A stretch of DNA of 49,003 nt, taken from NCBI RefSeq assembly GCF_000970465.2, contig NZ_LAJE02000219.1, positions 1-49,003 on the forward strand. Direction: 5' to 3'. The number at the start of each line of letters is the position of its first letter. Position 1 is the stretch's first letter. This DNA is from Devosia insulae DS-56. Lineage in GTDB: Bacteria > Pseudomonadota > Alphaproteobacteria > Rhizobiales > Devosiaceae. Positions 8,146 to 17,302 of the stretch are shown here, one piece after another. Made by a program: the position numbers and the translations under genes. The notes beneath the pieces are model-generated. The model saw nothing but the letters and a program-made list of their open reading frames with translations, did not search any database and was not told the DNA's origin.

Positions 8146-9135
8146 TTACGGCCTGACCGGCCCCTGACCGGCGCCGGTGGCGCCAATAGTGCCGGCGATG
8201 GCGTCGAGATCGGCGGCATCGAGCTCGATGGTGGCCGCGTCGATCCAGCCATCGACCTGCGCCGGCGAGCGGGCGCCGACGATGGCGGCGCTGAGGCCCG
8301 GCCAGGCCAGCACCCAGGTGAGGGCGATGCTGGAGATCGAAGTGCCGTGTTTGTCGGCCACCGGCTTCAAAGCCGCCGCGAGCGCGAGGTTGCGGTCGAG
8401 CCGCTCGCCGGTGAACTCCGGGTTGGTCTTCCGCCAGTCATTGTCGGCGAGGGTTGCGGCGCGCTCTTTGGTGAAACTGCCGGTAAGCAGACCCGCCTGC
8501 ATCGGGCTGTAGCAGATGACGCCGGTGCCATGTGCCGCGCACCACGGCAGGATCGCCTCTGCGGTCTCACGCTTGATCATCGAAAACGGCGGCTGCAGCG
8601 TCTCGACATGGCCCATCGCCTCGGCCCGCGCCAGCTGCTCGGCATTGTGGTTCGAGAGCCCGATATGCCGAACCTTGCCCTCGGATTTGAGCTCCAGCAT
8701 CGTCGCCCAATAGTCCTCGAGCGGCACGTCGTCGGCCGGCCAGTGCACCTGGTAGAGGTCGATCGCCTCCACCTGCAGGCGCTTCAGCGAATTCTCAAGT
8801 TCGTTGCGCAGGCTCTCCCGATTGGCGAGGCGGCGTGGGTTCTGCCCGTTGGCGTCGCGGATCACCCCGCCTTTGGTGAAGACGAACGGCCGCCGATCGG
8901 CCGGCAGCGCCTTCAGCGTCTGGCCGATCACCTCCTCGGAATGGCCGACGCCATAGGCCGCCGCGGTATCAATCCAGTTGATGCCGAGCTCGATGGCGTG
9001 ACGGATCGCGGCATCGGAATCAGCGTCGTCCTGCGGCCCCCACATATTGCCGCCCATCGCCCAGGCGCCGACGCCGAGACGGGTGATCTCCATGCCGGTC
9101 TTGCCAAAGGCGCGGGTGGGCAGCGACGTCTTCAT
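8146..9135 (-). CDS. Aldo/keto reductase
   Basis: A 329-residue (alpha/beta)8-barrel oxidoreductase. The catalytic set is visible: Asp and Tyr in WIDTAAAYGVGHSE, Lys in FVFTKGG and His in LYQVHWPAD. NAD(P)H-binding elements follow (HIGLSNHNAEQ, YSPMQAGLLTG, AAIVGARSPAQVD). Family members reduce aldehydes and ketones; the substrate is not known. I chose the ATG at 9135 because GGAGG lies 6 nt upstream; an ATG at 9141 would abut the ribosome binding site. The gene ends 23 bp from the desaturase start and is divergent from the isochorismatase-like gene. Confidence 0.9.
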   Translation of the reverse strand: MKTSLPTRAFGKTGMEITRLGVGAWAMGGNMWGPQDDADSDAAIRHAIELGINWIDTAAAYGVGHSEEVIGQTLKALPADRRPFVFTKGGVIRDANGQNPRRLANRESLRNELENSLKRLQVEAIDLYQVHWPADDVPLEDYWATMLELKSEGKVRHIGLSNHNAEQLARAEAMGHVETLQPPFSMIKRETAEAILPWCAAHGTGVICYSPMQAGLLTGSFTKERAATLADNDWRKTNPEFTGERLDRNLALAAALKPVADKHGTSISSIALTWVLAWPGLSAAIVGARSPAQVDGWIDAATIELDAADLDAIAGTIGATGAGQGPVRP

Positions 9136-9245
9136 GTTCATCCTCCAACTTTGGGGTGCACCATGCCTGCCGCGCCATTCGTACGCACCCCCGACATCAG
9201 ACTTATCCCGATTGCCGAAACCGCGGCCACGGCTAAAGTGCCGGC

Positions 9246-9791
9246 ATGAACCAGCCCTCCGCGCAAGCCCCAGTAATCGTCGTCGATCTGCAGACCGGCA
9301 TGTTCGACGGCAAGGTAGCGCCCCCACTGCTCGATGCCGATGGCATCGTCGCGCGGGTCAGAACGATCCTTGAGTGGGCGCGCGTTACCGGCCGCAAGGT
9401 GGCCTTCATCCGGCAGAACAGCCCGGTGGGCGATCAATTGGAGCCCGGTGCCCCGGGCTGGCACATCTGGCCGGCGCTCGGCCAGGCCGCCGACGAACGA
9501 ACGTTCGACAAGACCGTCACCAACGCCTTCAGCAATCCCGATCTGCTGTCGTGGGTCCGGGCGGCGAGTGCCGGCGACGTCATTGTCGTTGGGGCGGCTA
9601 CTGGCCATTGCGTAGCTGCGACGGTTCGGGGCGCCGCAGCCCTTGGCCTCGCCGTCACTGTAGTCGCCGACGCGCACAGTACCGGCGATCGCGACGGCGC
9701 GGCGGCACTGATCGCCGACCACAACCGCGCTTTTGCTGCCGAAGGTGCCACAGTCATCACAACTGCCGAGCTGACTGGCGCCGCCCCATAG
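9246..9791 (+). CDS. Isochorismatase-family cysteine hydrolase
   Basis: A 181-residue hydrolase with the Asp-Lys-Cys triad: Asp in VIVVDLQTGMFDG, Lys in RTFDKTVTNAF and Cys in ATGHCVAATVRGAA. The fold is that of isochorismatase/nicotinamidase proteins, which hydrolyse amides, ureides or vinyl ethers. The neighbours do not reveal the substrate. It is divergent from the aldo/keto reductase gene with about 110 bp between them, a region that must hold both promoters. Confidence 0.85.
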   Translation: MNQPSAQAPVIVVDLQTGMFDGKVAPPLLDADGIVARVRTILEWARVTGRKVAFIRQNSPVGDQLEPGAPGWHIWPALGQAADERTFDKTVTNAFSNPDLLSWVRAASAGDVIVVGAATGHCVAATVRGAAALGLAVTVVADAHSTGDRDGAAALIADHNRAFAAEGATVITTAELTGAAP

Positions 9792-9888
9792 CGGGCAGAA
9801 GTTGATGCCGTTCGCCCAGACTTCACCGACCCGCGGGACATCGTTGTTCGCGGTGTGGCATCCCGTCTCAAAATCCCACTTGATCCGA

Positions 9889-9908
9889 ACCGTACGGTAC
9901 GGTACGCC
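9889..9908. promoter_or_regulatory. Probable TetR-type operator
   Basis: ACCGTACGGT (9889-9898) is a perfect palindrome and runs into further GTACGG repeats (GTACGGTACGGTACG). It lies 31 bp upstream of the TetR-family gene, just after a TTGATC that could serve as -35. Autoregulation by the downstream repressor is inferred. Confidence 0.45.
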
Positions 9909-9928
9909 TCTTTCACGAAACGCAGGGG

Positions 9929-10573
9929 ATGATGGTGGCGTCTGCCGTTGCCAATAGCGAAGAGGTGTTCACGCCGCGTCAGCAGCAGGTGCTGACCGCG
10001 GCGCTGGATCTGCTCGTCGAGCAAGGCGACCGGCTGACCATGACTTCGGTGGCGCGCCGCGCCTCGTGCTCCAAGGAAACGCTCTACAAGTGGTTCGGCG
10101 ATCGCGACGGACTGCTCACCGCCACCGTGCAGTGGCAGGCCGCCAAGGTGAAGGCGCCGCAGGTCGATCGCTGGCGGCTCGATGCCGCCTCGCTGCGCCA
10201 GAGCATCGAGCAGTTCGCCCGCGACCTCCTCGGCACCATCGTCGGCGATGTCTCGGTGACGCTCAACCGTCTCGCCATCGGCCATGCCGGGGCCGAAAAG
10301 CACGGGCTCGGGGCGATCGTCCTCGAGAACGGTCCGCTCGCCATCCGCAAGCGGCTGAAGCCGGTGCTGGAAGCCGGCAGGGAGGCGCGGTTGCTGCGCT
10401 TCGACAGCTCCGAGGAGGCCTATCGCAGCTTCTTCGGCCTCGTCGTGCGCGACGCGCAGATCCGCCTGCTGCTCGGCGAAACCTTCACCCCCGCCGAAGC
10501 GGAGATCGCGCGCGACGCGGCCCGGGCGACGGAACAGTTTCTTGCCATCTACGCGGTCCACCAGGCCGCCTGA
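9929..10573 (+). CDS. TetR/AcrR-family transcriptional regulator
   Basis: A 214-residue regulator with an N-terminal helix-turn-helix (RQQQVLTAALDLLVEQGDRLTMTSVARRASCSKETLYKWFGDRDGLL, ~16-60) and a helical ligand-binding C-terminal domain. Several starts are possible in ATGATGGTG; AGGGG lies immediately upstream, so the second ATG (9932) or the GTG (9935) may be used. A GTACGG-based palindrome upstream suggests autorepression. It lies 45 bp before ilvC on the same strand, but ilvC has its own strong ribosome binding site and the ligand is unlikely to be related to isoleucine-valine synthesis on this evidence alone. Confidence 0.88.
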   Translation: MMVASAVANSEEVFTPRQQQVLTAALDLLVEQGDRLTMTSVARRASCSKETLYKWFGDRDGLLTATVQWQAAKVKAPQVDRWRLDAASLRQSIEQFARDLLGTIVGDVSVTLNRLAIGHAGAEKHGLGAIVLENGPLAIRKRLKPVLEAGREARLLRFDSSEEAYRSFFGLVVRDAQIRLLLGETFTPAEAEIARDAARATEQFLAIYAVHQAA

Positions 10574-11638
<1,065 letters not shown>

Positions 11639-11688
11639 GCGGGGCCTTGCTCCACGCTTAGTCTGAGGCGCGCTGGCGCGCCGCCGTG

Positions 11689-11727
11689 ATCAAGGCCGGC
11701 GCGCTGGTCGACAAGGCCAAGAACTAA
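11689..11727 (+). pseudogene. Remnant of a second ilvC 3' end
   Basis: This 39-bp stretch repeats the end of ilvC (11600-11638), encoding [12 protein letters not shown] and stop. It differs at two positions (GCC CTC to GCG CTG), both synonymous for Ala-Leu. Between the two copies lies a short GC-rich hairpin (GGCGCGC-TG-GCGCGCC, 11667-11682). The rest of the second gene is absent. Synonymous-only divergence suggests descent from a functional ilvC allele. Confidence 0.75.
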
Positions 11728-11758
11728 TCCAAAGATCCTTCGCAGGATGTATGCGCAG

Positions 11759-11780
11759 AGGGGCCTCCGGGCCCCTTTGT
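11759..11780 (+). terminator. Probable terminator of ilvC
   Basis: The stem AGGGGCC (11759-11765) pairs with GGCCCCT (11770-11776) across a 4-nt loop, followed by ttgt. It lies between the ilvC tail remnant and the convergent LysE-type gene, so it could act in both directions. A smaller hairpin (ATCCT-tcgc-AGGAT) precedes it. Confidence 0.55.
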
Positions 11781-11785
11781 CGTTT

Positions 11786-12418
11786 CTACCGACTGCTGTC
11801 GGTGGCCATACGGATGGCGAGGAAGCCGAGCGCCGTGCCCATCAGCCAGCGCTGCAGCCGGGCCCAGAACGGCCGGCCGGTGAAGAACAGCGCCACGGTG
11901 CCGGCGGTGACGATGAAGATGGCGTTGACCGTCATGCTCACGGCAATCTGCGTGGCGCCCAGCACCAGCGTCTGGCCGAGCACATTGCCGGCCGACTTGT
12001 CGATGAACTGCGGCAGCAGTGACAGGTAGAGCGCCGCGACCTTGGGGTTCAACAGGCTGGTGAACAGGCCCATCGCGTAGAGCCGCTTCGGCGAATCCGG
12101 CGGCAGGGCGCGCAGCTCGAACGGCGAATGCCCGCCCGGCCGCAACGCGTTCCAGGCCAGCCAGCCGAGATAGAGTGCCCCGGCGATGCGGATCGCGTCA
12201 TAGGCGAACGGCACCGCGAACAGCAGCGCCGTGAGGCCGAGTGCTGCGGCCAGCATGTAGACGATAAAGCCAGTAGCAACGCCGAGCAGCGAGATCAGAC
12301 CGGCGGTACGCCCTTGGGCGATCGAGCGCGACACCAGATAGGCCATGTTCGGGCCAGGTGCGATCACCATGGCAAAGGCGACGCCGGCGAAGGCGAGAAG
12401 GGTGGTGAGCGCGGGCAT
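11786..12418 (-). CDS. LysE/RhtB-family amino acid exporter
   Basis: A 210-residue membrane protein with about six transmembrane segments. It starts MPALTTLLAFAGVAFAMVIAPGPNMAYLVSRSIAQGR, which holds the APGPNM signature of the LysE/RhtB superfamily, and has GWLAWNALRPG and LLNPKVALY-type motifs (SLLNPKVAALYLSLLPQFID). Such proteins export amino acids or analogues across the inner membrane. The substrate is not known. GGGGA lies about 7 nt upstream of the start. It is convergent with ilvC. Confidence 0.9.
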   Translation of the reverse strand: MPALTTLLAFAGVAFAMVIAPGPNMAYLVSRSIAQGRTAGLISLLGVATGFIVYMLAAALGLTALLFAVPFAYDAIRIAGALYLGWLAWNALRPGGHSPFELRALPPDSPKRLYAMGLFTSLLNPKVAALYLSLLPQFIDKSAGNVLGQTLVLGATQIAVSMTVNAIFIVTAGTVALFFTGRPFWARLQRWLMGTALGFLAIRMATDSSR

Positions 12419-12480
12419 GACGGGTCCCCGATTGGCTGTTCATCTGCATGCCACGGGCGATGAACTTCCGCCAGCCGCTC

Positions 12481-12963
12481 CTACGCCTTGTCGCCGCCCT
12501 TCTCCATGCGCTCGCGGGTGAGCATCTCGAGCAGGCCGACCAGCCGGGTGATGTCTTCCTGGCGGAGCAGGTCGATCTTCTGATGCAGGGCCTCGATGTC
12601 GAGTTCGGCACGCAGGTTCACATCGTAATCGAGCTGCGCCTTCTGGCGATCGATGGCGGACTGGCGGTTCTGCGCCATCATCAGTATCGGGGCGGTGAAA
12701 GCGGCCTGGAAGCTCAGCACCAGATTGAGCAGAATGAACGGGTAGGGGTCCCAGTGCTGGACCCAGGCGACGACGTTGAGCACGATCCACAGCGCCAGCA
12801 ACACCGATTGCGTGATGATGAAACGCCATGAGCCGACAAGCGCCGCGATCTGGTCGGCGAGGTACTCGCCATAGGTGCGGGGGAGGCTGACCGGCTTGGC
12901 CTGTCGCAGCGTGAATCGCCGCGCCATCTCGGTGCCGTCGTGGTGGGGTTTGGTTTCGCTCAT
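12481..12963 (-). CDS. DUF1003-family membrane protein
   Basis: A 160-residue protein with two central hydrophobic segments (FIITQSVLLALWIVLNVVAWVQ and YPFILLNLVLSFQAAFTAPILMMAQNRQ, ~50-97). These match the DUF1003 pattern, including the WDPYPFILLN and MMAQNRQ motifs. A helical, charged C-terminus follows (ID..KAQLDYDVNLRAELDIEALHQKID). The function is not known. GAGG about 5 nt upstream supports the start. It lies upstream of and in line with the LysE-type gene, 62 bp away. Confidence 0.85.
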   Translation of the reverse strand: MSETKPHHDGTEMARRFTLRQAKPVSLPRTYGEYLADQIAALVGSWRFIITQSVLLALWIVLNVVAWVQHWDPYPFILLNLVLSFQAAFTAPILMMAQNRQSAIDRQKAQLDYDVNLRAELDIEALHQKIDLLRQEDITRLVGLLEMLTRERMEKGGDKA

Positions 12964-13046
12964 CGCCGCCTCTTACTGGCCATGCCATGCGGCGGTTCTA
13001 TCAGGTCCGGCGGTTGGCGCCGATCGGCTGTGGTCAGCCTCGAATC

Positions 13047-13073
13047 AAAAGGGCCCCGATCATCTCGGGGCCC
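13047..13073 (-). terminator. Terminator of the first DUF1127 gene
   Basis: A perfect 9-bp stem, GGGCCCCGA with TCGGGGCCC, and a 5-nt loop. On the minus strand it is followed by TTTT, just past the stop of the small gene at 13102-13272. Confidence 0.75.
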
Positions 13074-13101
13074 TCAGTTTGGGATATCGCCTACCGCGGG
13101 A

Positions 13102-13272
13102 TCATTCATGGCCGCGGGAGGGCGAGGCGTGGTGGCGGCCGGCGCGCATCGCGGCGAGGTCGCCACGGGTGAGGCCGATATCGCGCAGCAGATGGTCGTC
13201 GAACTTCATCAGGTCGGTGAGGACCCGCTTCCGCTCTGCGCGACGGAACATGGACGTCAGGCTGAAAGCCAT
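13102..13272 (-). CDS. DUF1127 small protein
   Basis: A 56-residue basic protein, MAFSLTSMFRRAERKRVLTD...LMKFDDHLLRDIGLTRGDLAAMRAG. The DDHLLRDIGLTRGDL core is the DUF1127 (YjiS-like) signature. In alphaproteobacteria small proteins of this family have been linked to RNA turnover and to phosphate and carbon metabolism; no role can be assigned here. A strong terminator follows immediately. A second member of the family lies 90 bp upstream in the same orientation. Confidence 0.8.
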   Translation of the reverse strand: MAFSLTSMFRRAERKRVLTDLMKFDDHLLRDIGLTRGDLAAMRAGRHHASPSRGHE

Positions 13273-13360
13273 TTCTCATCTCGTCAGTTGGGTGGTGCCG
13301 GGATCGGCGGAGTGGGCTTATGCCCACGGATCGATGAATGCCGGATGAACCGTTTCGCCT

Positions 13361-13507
13361 TTAGCGGGGCTTGCGGCCGAACCAGGTCTTCTGCTTCCTG
13401 AGCTCTGCGCGCGTCATCCCGATATCGGCCAGCAGGCGGTCTTCGATCTGCTGGTTGGGGGTACGGGCACGCAGGTGGTCCGACAGTAGTAGCAATTCGG
13501 GGATCAT
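13361..13507 (-). CDS. DUF1127 small protein
   Basis: A 48-residue protein, MIPELLLLSDHLRARTPNQQ...IEDRLLADIGMTRAELRKQKTWF. It carries the DUF1127 core (DRLLADIGMTRAEL). I chose the ATG at 13507, which has AAGGA about 8 nt upstream; the frame is open for another ~590 bp upstream, but that stretch runs antisense through the GFA gene and is not supported as coding. It is a paralogue of the gene at 13102-13272 and divergent from the GFA-family gene. Confidence 0.75.
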   Translation of the reverse strand: MIPELLLLSDHLRARTPNQQIEDRLLADIGMTRAELRKQKTWFGRKPR

Positions 13508-13609
13508 GTTGGGTTCCTTGGTTTGGGAGCCGGCTCGTTCCGGCGTTGCGGCGCTCAATGACCGAGGACGGTTGAACCGGTTCTGAACGAGGGCTTCAGG
13601 GAGAAACCA

Positions 13610-14083
13610 ATGACTGAAATCGCGCTGCCGGCATTCCCGGTCGAGGGAGGCTGCATCTGCGGCGCGGTGCGCTACCGCATCACCGGCGCGCCGCTTGCCG
13701 TCTACAACTGCCACTGTCGCGACTGCCAGCGCCTGAGCGGCGCCACGCACTCGATGTCGATGCCGATCGCCCGCGACCGGCTGCAGCATCTGCGGGGCGA
13801 GCTCGTCGCCCATGACAAGCCGGCCGATAGCGGGCGGACGGTGCGCATGCTGGCCTGCGCTCGTTGCGGCACCAAGCTCTGGAATGAGCCACTCGCCTCT
13901 CCGGCCATGCTGGTGGTCAAGCCCGGCACGCTCGACGACCCGAGCTGGGCCCTGCCTATCGGCAACATCTGGACCGCCAGTCGCCTGCCATGGGCGGTGA
14001 TCGACGAGACGCAGGTCAATTTCCCGGGCCAGCCGCCCGACCGCCAACCGCTCTATGACGCCTGGAGCGCGGCGACGACCTGA
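13610..14083 (+). CDS. GFA-family (glutathione-dependent formaldehyde-activating enzyme-like) zinc protein
   Basis: A 157-residue protein with the GFA zinc ligands: GGCICGAVRYR (CxC), YNCHCRDCQRLSG (CHCxxC) and ACARCGTKLW (CxxC). The founding member was reported to promote S-hydroxymethylglutathione formation, but most homologues have no proven activity. GGAG lies about 7 nt upstream of the ATG. The flanking genes do not point to formaldehyde metabolism, so the family name should not be read as a function. Confidence 0.88.
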   Translation: MTEIALPAFPVEGGCICGAVRYRITGAPLAVYNCHCRDCQRLSGATHSMSMPIARDRLQHLRGELVAHDKPADSGRTVRMLACARCGTKLWNEPLASPAMLVVKPGTLDDPSWALPIGNIWTASRLPWAVIDETQVNFPGQPPDRQPLYDAWSAATT

Positions 14084-14181
14084 AGCCGCCCATCGCAATT
14101 TGCCGGAAGGAATCGCTGCGCTGCCGGAGGGAGCGGCACGCCGTGTCGTGCTAGCAGAGGGCCAAATGCCTGGAGGGGATG

Positions 14182-14694
14182 ATGAGTTTCGACAGTGATA
14201 TCGCGCTGGTGGCCGAGCAGGAGCGGCAGCTGGTGTTCAGCCGGTTCGACGAGGCCACGGCGCTGCAATTGGGCGAGGATATTCGTGAGCTGGCGGTGGC
14301 GGCCAAGGCGGCCCTGGTGATCGACATCCGGTTCTGGAACCGGCCGCTCTACTACTATGCGATGGCGGGGACCGGTCCCGACAACTTCGAGTGGGTCCGC
14401 CGCAAGAGCAACTGCGTGCGGCGCTTCAATCGCGCCTCCTATGCGCTGACCCTGCGCCAGCAGCGCGACAAGCGTGGTTTCGCGCCGGACGACAATGTCG
14501 ACCCCACCGAGATTGCGGCGCATGGCGGCTCGTTCCCGATCCGCATCGAGGGGGTAAGCGTCGTCGGCACGATCACCGTGTCGGGCGTCCCCGGCAGGCA
14601 CGATCATGGCTTCGTCGTGACGGCGATCGCTCGGCATCTCGGGCTCGATCCGACCCCGCTCATGCTGCCGCATGAGGAACCGACCGCCGACTGA
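14182..14694 (+). CDS. UPF0303/HbpS-like (heme-degrading domain) protein, copy 1
   Basis: About 170 residues. It has the UPF0303 core: VIDIRFWNRPLYYYAMAGTG, NFEWVRRKSNCVRRF, SYAL and a C-terminal GGSFPIRIEGVSVVGTITVSG. The family is related to the extracellular heme-binding HbpS of Streptomyces and to yeast YBR137W; bacterial members are mostly uncharacterised. GGAGG lies 5 nt before the ATG at 14182; an ATG at 14179 is also possible. No signal peptide is seen, so it is probably cytoplasmic. The gene is directly followed by a paralogue. Confidence 0.82.
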   Translation: MSFDSDIALVAEQERQLVFSRFDEATALQLGEDIRELAVAAKAALVIDIRFWNRPLYYYAMAGTGPDNFEWVRRKSNCVRRFNRASYALTLRQQRDKRGFAPDDNVDPTEIAAHGGSFPIRIEGVSVVGTITVSGVPGRHDHGFVVTAIARHLGLDPTPLMLPHEEPTAD

Positions 14695-14759
14695 CGGCCC
14701 GGCTTGCGGCGGCACCGCACCGCTGGCTATATCGCCCGCGACCACAGGGAGCGGACGAT

Positions 14760-15257
14760 ATGGCTACGGCAGACGACATCGCCAAAATCATCGAGCAGGA
14801 GCGCGGGCTCGAGTTTACCGAGTTCAACGAGAACGTAGCGTTCTCGATCGGCGTAAGGGTGCGTGAGCGCGCCCTGCGCGAAAAGCTCGGGTTGGTGGTC
14901 GACGTTCGTACCTGGGACCGGCAGATGTTCTACGCCGCCATGCCCGGGACCACGGCCGACAATCCGAACTGGGTGCGCCGCAAGATCAACACCGTGCAGC
15001 GCCTGCTCAAGTCGAGCTATCGCGTGGCGCTGGAGCAGAACCGCGAAGATCGGCTGTTCGCGCCGAATCGGGCGCTCGACGGTGCGGACTTTGTCCTCGC
15101 CGGCGGCGCCTTCCCGATCCGCATGAAGGGCTTCGGCCCCATCGGCTGTATCACCATTTCGGGCCTACACGAGCGCGACGACCACCAGGTTGGAGTGGAC
15201 GCCGTGGCCGAAGAGCTTGGGCTCGACAAGGCGGCTTTCGCGCTCGCCAAGATTTAG
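14760..15257 (+). CDS. UPF0303/HbpS-like protein, copy 2
   Basis: 165 residues, paralogous to the preceding gene across its whole length (VVDVRTWDRQMFYAAMPGTT, NWVRRKINTVQRLLKSSY, GGAFPIRMKGFGPIGCITISGLHERDDHQ). It keeps the WVRRK-NTV motif closer to the family consensus than copy 1, which has a Cys in that segment. GGAG lies about 8 nt upstream of the start. The two genes are 65 bp apart and likely co-transcribed; since HbpS-type proteins oligomerise, a mixed complex is possible but unproven. Confidence 0.85.
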   Translation: MATADDIAKIIEQERGLEFTEFNENVAFSIGVRVRERALREKLGLVVDVRTWDRQMFYAAMPGTTADNPNWVRRKINTVQRLLKSSYRVALEQNREDRLFAPNRALDGADFVLAGGAFPIRMKGFGPIGCITISGLHERDDHQVGVDAVAEELGLDKAAFALAKI

Positions 15258-15334
15258 TTCGAGGCGCCCCACGGAGGCGGCTTGACACCACGAACCGGGC
15301 TGCCGCAACTGCTGCCCGGTTGCGGAGCCCGATT

Positions 15335-16222
15335 ATGAAACTCAACTACATGCTGCTTGATGTTTTCACCACCGAGCGGCTGAAGGGCAATCCTTTGGCC
15401 GTCGTGCTTAAGGCCGATGGCCTGCTCGACGATCAGATGCAGGCGATCGCCGCCGAGTTCAATCTGTCCGAGACGGTGTTCATCCAGAAGGCGCAATCGG
15501 AGCGCCACGCGGCGGCCGTGCGTATTTTCACCCCGACCGTGGAGCTGCCCTTTGCCGGCCACCCCACCGTTGGCGCCGCCGTCGTGCTCGGGTTGCAGAA
15601 TCGCAGCACCGCGGTGCGGCTCGAGGAGAAGGTCGGCGTCATCACCTGCGTGATCGAGCGCGTCGAAAAGGATATCGGGCTCGCCCGCTTCGCCCTGCCG
15701 CGGCTGCCCGAAGAGATCGGCAAGGCGCCCTCCGCCCAGGCAATCGCCGCCACCCTCGGGCTCGAGGCCGACGATATCGGCTGTGGTCCCTACCAGCCGG
15801 CGCTGTTCTCTGCCGGTGTGCCCTACTACCTGTTGCCGGTCCGCGACGCGGCGGTGCTGAAGCGGATCCGGCTCGAGCGGCGTGGTTGGGACGAGACCTA
15901 CCCGGAGGGGCGCGGCTCCATCTACGTCTTCACCCAGACGCCGGAAGAGCACGACAACGACTTCGCCGCGCGCATGTTTTCGCCTGGCATGGGCCATGGC
16001 GAAGATCCAGCCACCGGCTCGGCTGCCGCCGCGCTCATCGGCCTCCTGGCGCGCCACAGCGATAGCGGCCAGCACGAGTTCCGCCTGCGCCAGGGGCACG
16101 AGATGGGCCGCCCAAGCCTCATCTCGATGCAACTGCGCAAAGACGACGACAAGCTCACTCACGGCGGCATCGGCGGCCATGCGGTGATCGTCGGCGAGGG
16201 CACACTCAATCTCGGCGACTAG
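15335..16222 (+). CDS. PhzF-family isomerase
   Basis: A 295-residue protein of the diaminopimelate-epimerase fold. It has DVFTTERLKGNPLAVV, the general-base Glu in NLSETVFI, FAGHPTVGAAVV and EDPATGSAAAALIG. PhzF itself isomerises an intermediate in phenazine synthesis, but no other phenazine gene is here, so this is one of the many orphan homologues with unknown substrates. The ATG at 15335 is preferred over one 15 bp upstream because GGAG lies 7 nt before it. Confidence 0.9.
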   Translation: MKLNYMLLDVFTTERLKGNPLAVVLKADGLLDDQMQAIAAEFNLSETVFIQKAQSERHAAAVRIFTPTVELPFAGHPTVGAAVVLGLQNRSTAVRLEEKVGVITCVIERVEKDIGLARFALPRLPEEIGKAPSAQAIAATLGLEADDIGCGPYQPALFSAGVPYYLLPVRDAAVLKRIRLERRGWDETYPEGRGSIYVFTQTPEEHDNDFAARMFSPGMGHGEDPATGSAAAALIGLLARHSDSGQHEFRLRQGHEMGRPSLISMQLRKDDDKLTHGGIGGHAVIVGEGTLNLGD

Positions 16223-16238
16223 TGCCAACAGATATCAA

Positions 16239-16262
16239 CTGACAGACTTGTAATTCTGTCAG
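16239..16262. promoter_or_regulatory. Palindromic operator upstream of the aldo/keto reductase-TetR operon
   Basis: CTGACAGA (16239-16246) and TCTGTCAG (16255-16262) form a perfect inverted repeat with an 8-nt AT-rich spacer. It lies 42 bp upstream of the aldo/keto reductase ATG. The site has the size and symmetry of a TetR operator, and a TetR gene is the last gene of this operon. Confidence 0.6.
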
Positions 16263-16303
16263 CAGCCATCCACATGAGCAGTCTCACCACAAGGAGACTG
16301 GTC

Positions 16304-17302
16304 ATGGATCATCGCACGCTTGGAACATCGGGCCCCGTCGCTTCCGCCCTCGGCCTGGGCGCCATGGGGATGTCGGGAGCCTATGGGCCGTCCGATCGCA
16401 GCGAGAGCATCGCCACCGTGCATGCGGCGCTCGAGGCCGGCATCACTCTGATCGACACCGGCGATTTCTACGGCATGGGCCACAACGAAATGCTGCTCGG
16501 CGAAGCGCTGAAGGGGCGGCGCGACAACGCCGTGCTCAGCGTCAAGTTCGGTGCGCAGCGCGGCCCGAACGGGGCGTGGTTTGGCTTCGATGGTCGTCCG
16601 GCAGCGGTGAAGACGGCGCTGGCCTACACACTCGAGCGCCTGGGCGTCGACCACATCGACATCTACCGGCCGGCGCGCCTCGATCCGAACGTGCCGATCG
16701 AGGAGACGGTCGGCGCCATCAAGGACATGATCGACGCTGGCTACGTCCGCCATCTCGGTCTCTCCGAGGTGGGGCCGGAGACGATCCGCCGCGCCAATGC
16801 AGTGCATCCGGTGGTCGACCTGCAGATCGAATACTCGCTGATCTCGCGCAGCATGGAGCGCGCGATCCTGCCGGTGACGCGCGAACTGGGTATCGGCATC
16901 ACCGCCTATGGCGTGCTGTCGCGCGGCCTGATCAGCGGCCATTGGAGCAAGGGCGGTCTCGCCGCCGGCGATTTCCGCGGCCACAGCCCGCGCTTCAGCG
17001 CCGAGAACGTCGATCACAACCTGCAACTGGTCGAAAAACTGCGCGACATTGCCGCCGACAAGGGCATCAGCGTCGCCCAGCTGGCGATCGCCTGGGTGCT
17101 GGCGCAGGGCAGCGATATCGTCCCTGTCATCGGCGCGCGCCGGCGGGATCGGCTCACCGAGGCGCTTGGTGCGCTCGATGTGGTGTTGACGGAGGCCGAT
17201 CTGTCGGCCATCGAAGGAGCGGTGCCACCCGACGCGGCGCGCGGCGAGCGTTACCAGCCGGCGCAGATGGCGATGCTCGACAGCGAGCGAACTGGAGCCT
17301 GA
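16304..17302 (+). CDS. Aldo/keto reductase with altered His site
   Basis: A 332-residue barrel reductase. Asp and Tyr are present in LIDTGDFYGMGHNE and Lys in VLSVKFG, but the usual catalytic His position (LHR-D type) reads DIYRPARLDP, so Ala replaces His. A subset of the family shares this YRPARLDP form. Cofactor-binding segments (HLGLSEVGPE, YGVLSRGL, VPVIGARRRDRL) are normal. I chose the ATG at 16304, which has AAGGAGA 6 nt upstream. Its stop overlaps the start of the TetR gene (TGATG). The operator upstream suggests induction by a ligand of that repressor. Confidence 0.88.
   Translation: MDHRTLGTSGPVASALGLGAMGMSGAYGPSDRSESIATVHAALEAGITLIDTGDFYGMGHNEMLLGEALKGRRDNAVLSVKFGAQRGPNGAWFGFDGRPAAVKTALAYTLERLGVDHIDIYRPARLDPNVPIEETVGAIKDMIDAGYVRHLGLSEVGPETIRRANAVHPVVDLQIEYSLISRSMERAILPVTRELGIGITAYGVLSRGLISGHWSKGGLAAGDFRGHSPRFSAENVDHNLQLVEKLRDIAADKGISVAQLAIAWVLAQGSDIVPVIGARRRDRLTEALGALDVVLTEADLSAIEGAVPPDAARGERYQPAQMAMLDSERTGA

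Noticed and set aside
15335-16222. Phenazine biosynthesis locus
   Set aside because: Only a PhzF-fold protein is present. Orphan PhzF homologues are common, and none of the other phz genes is here.
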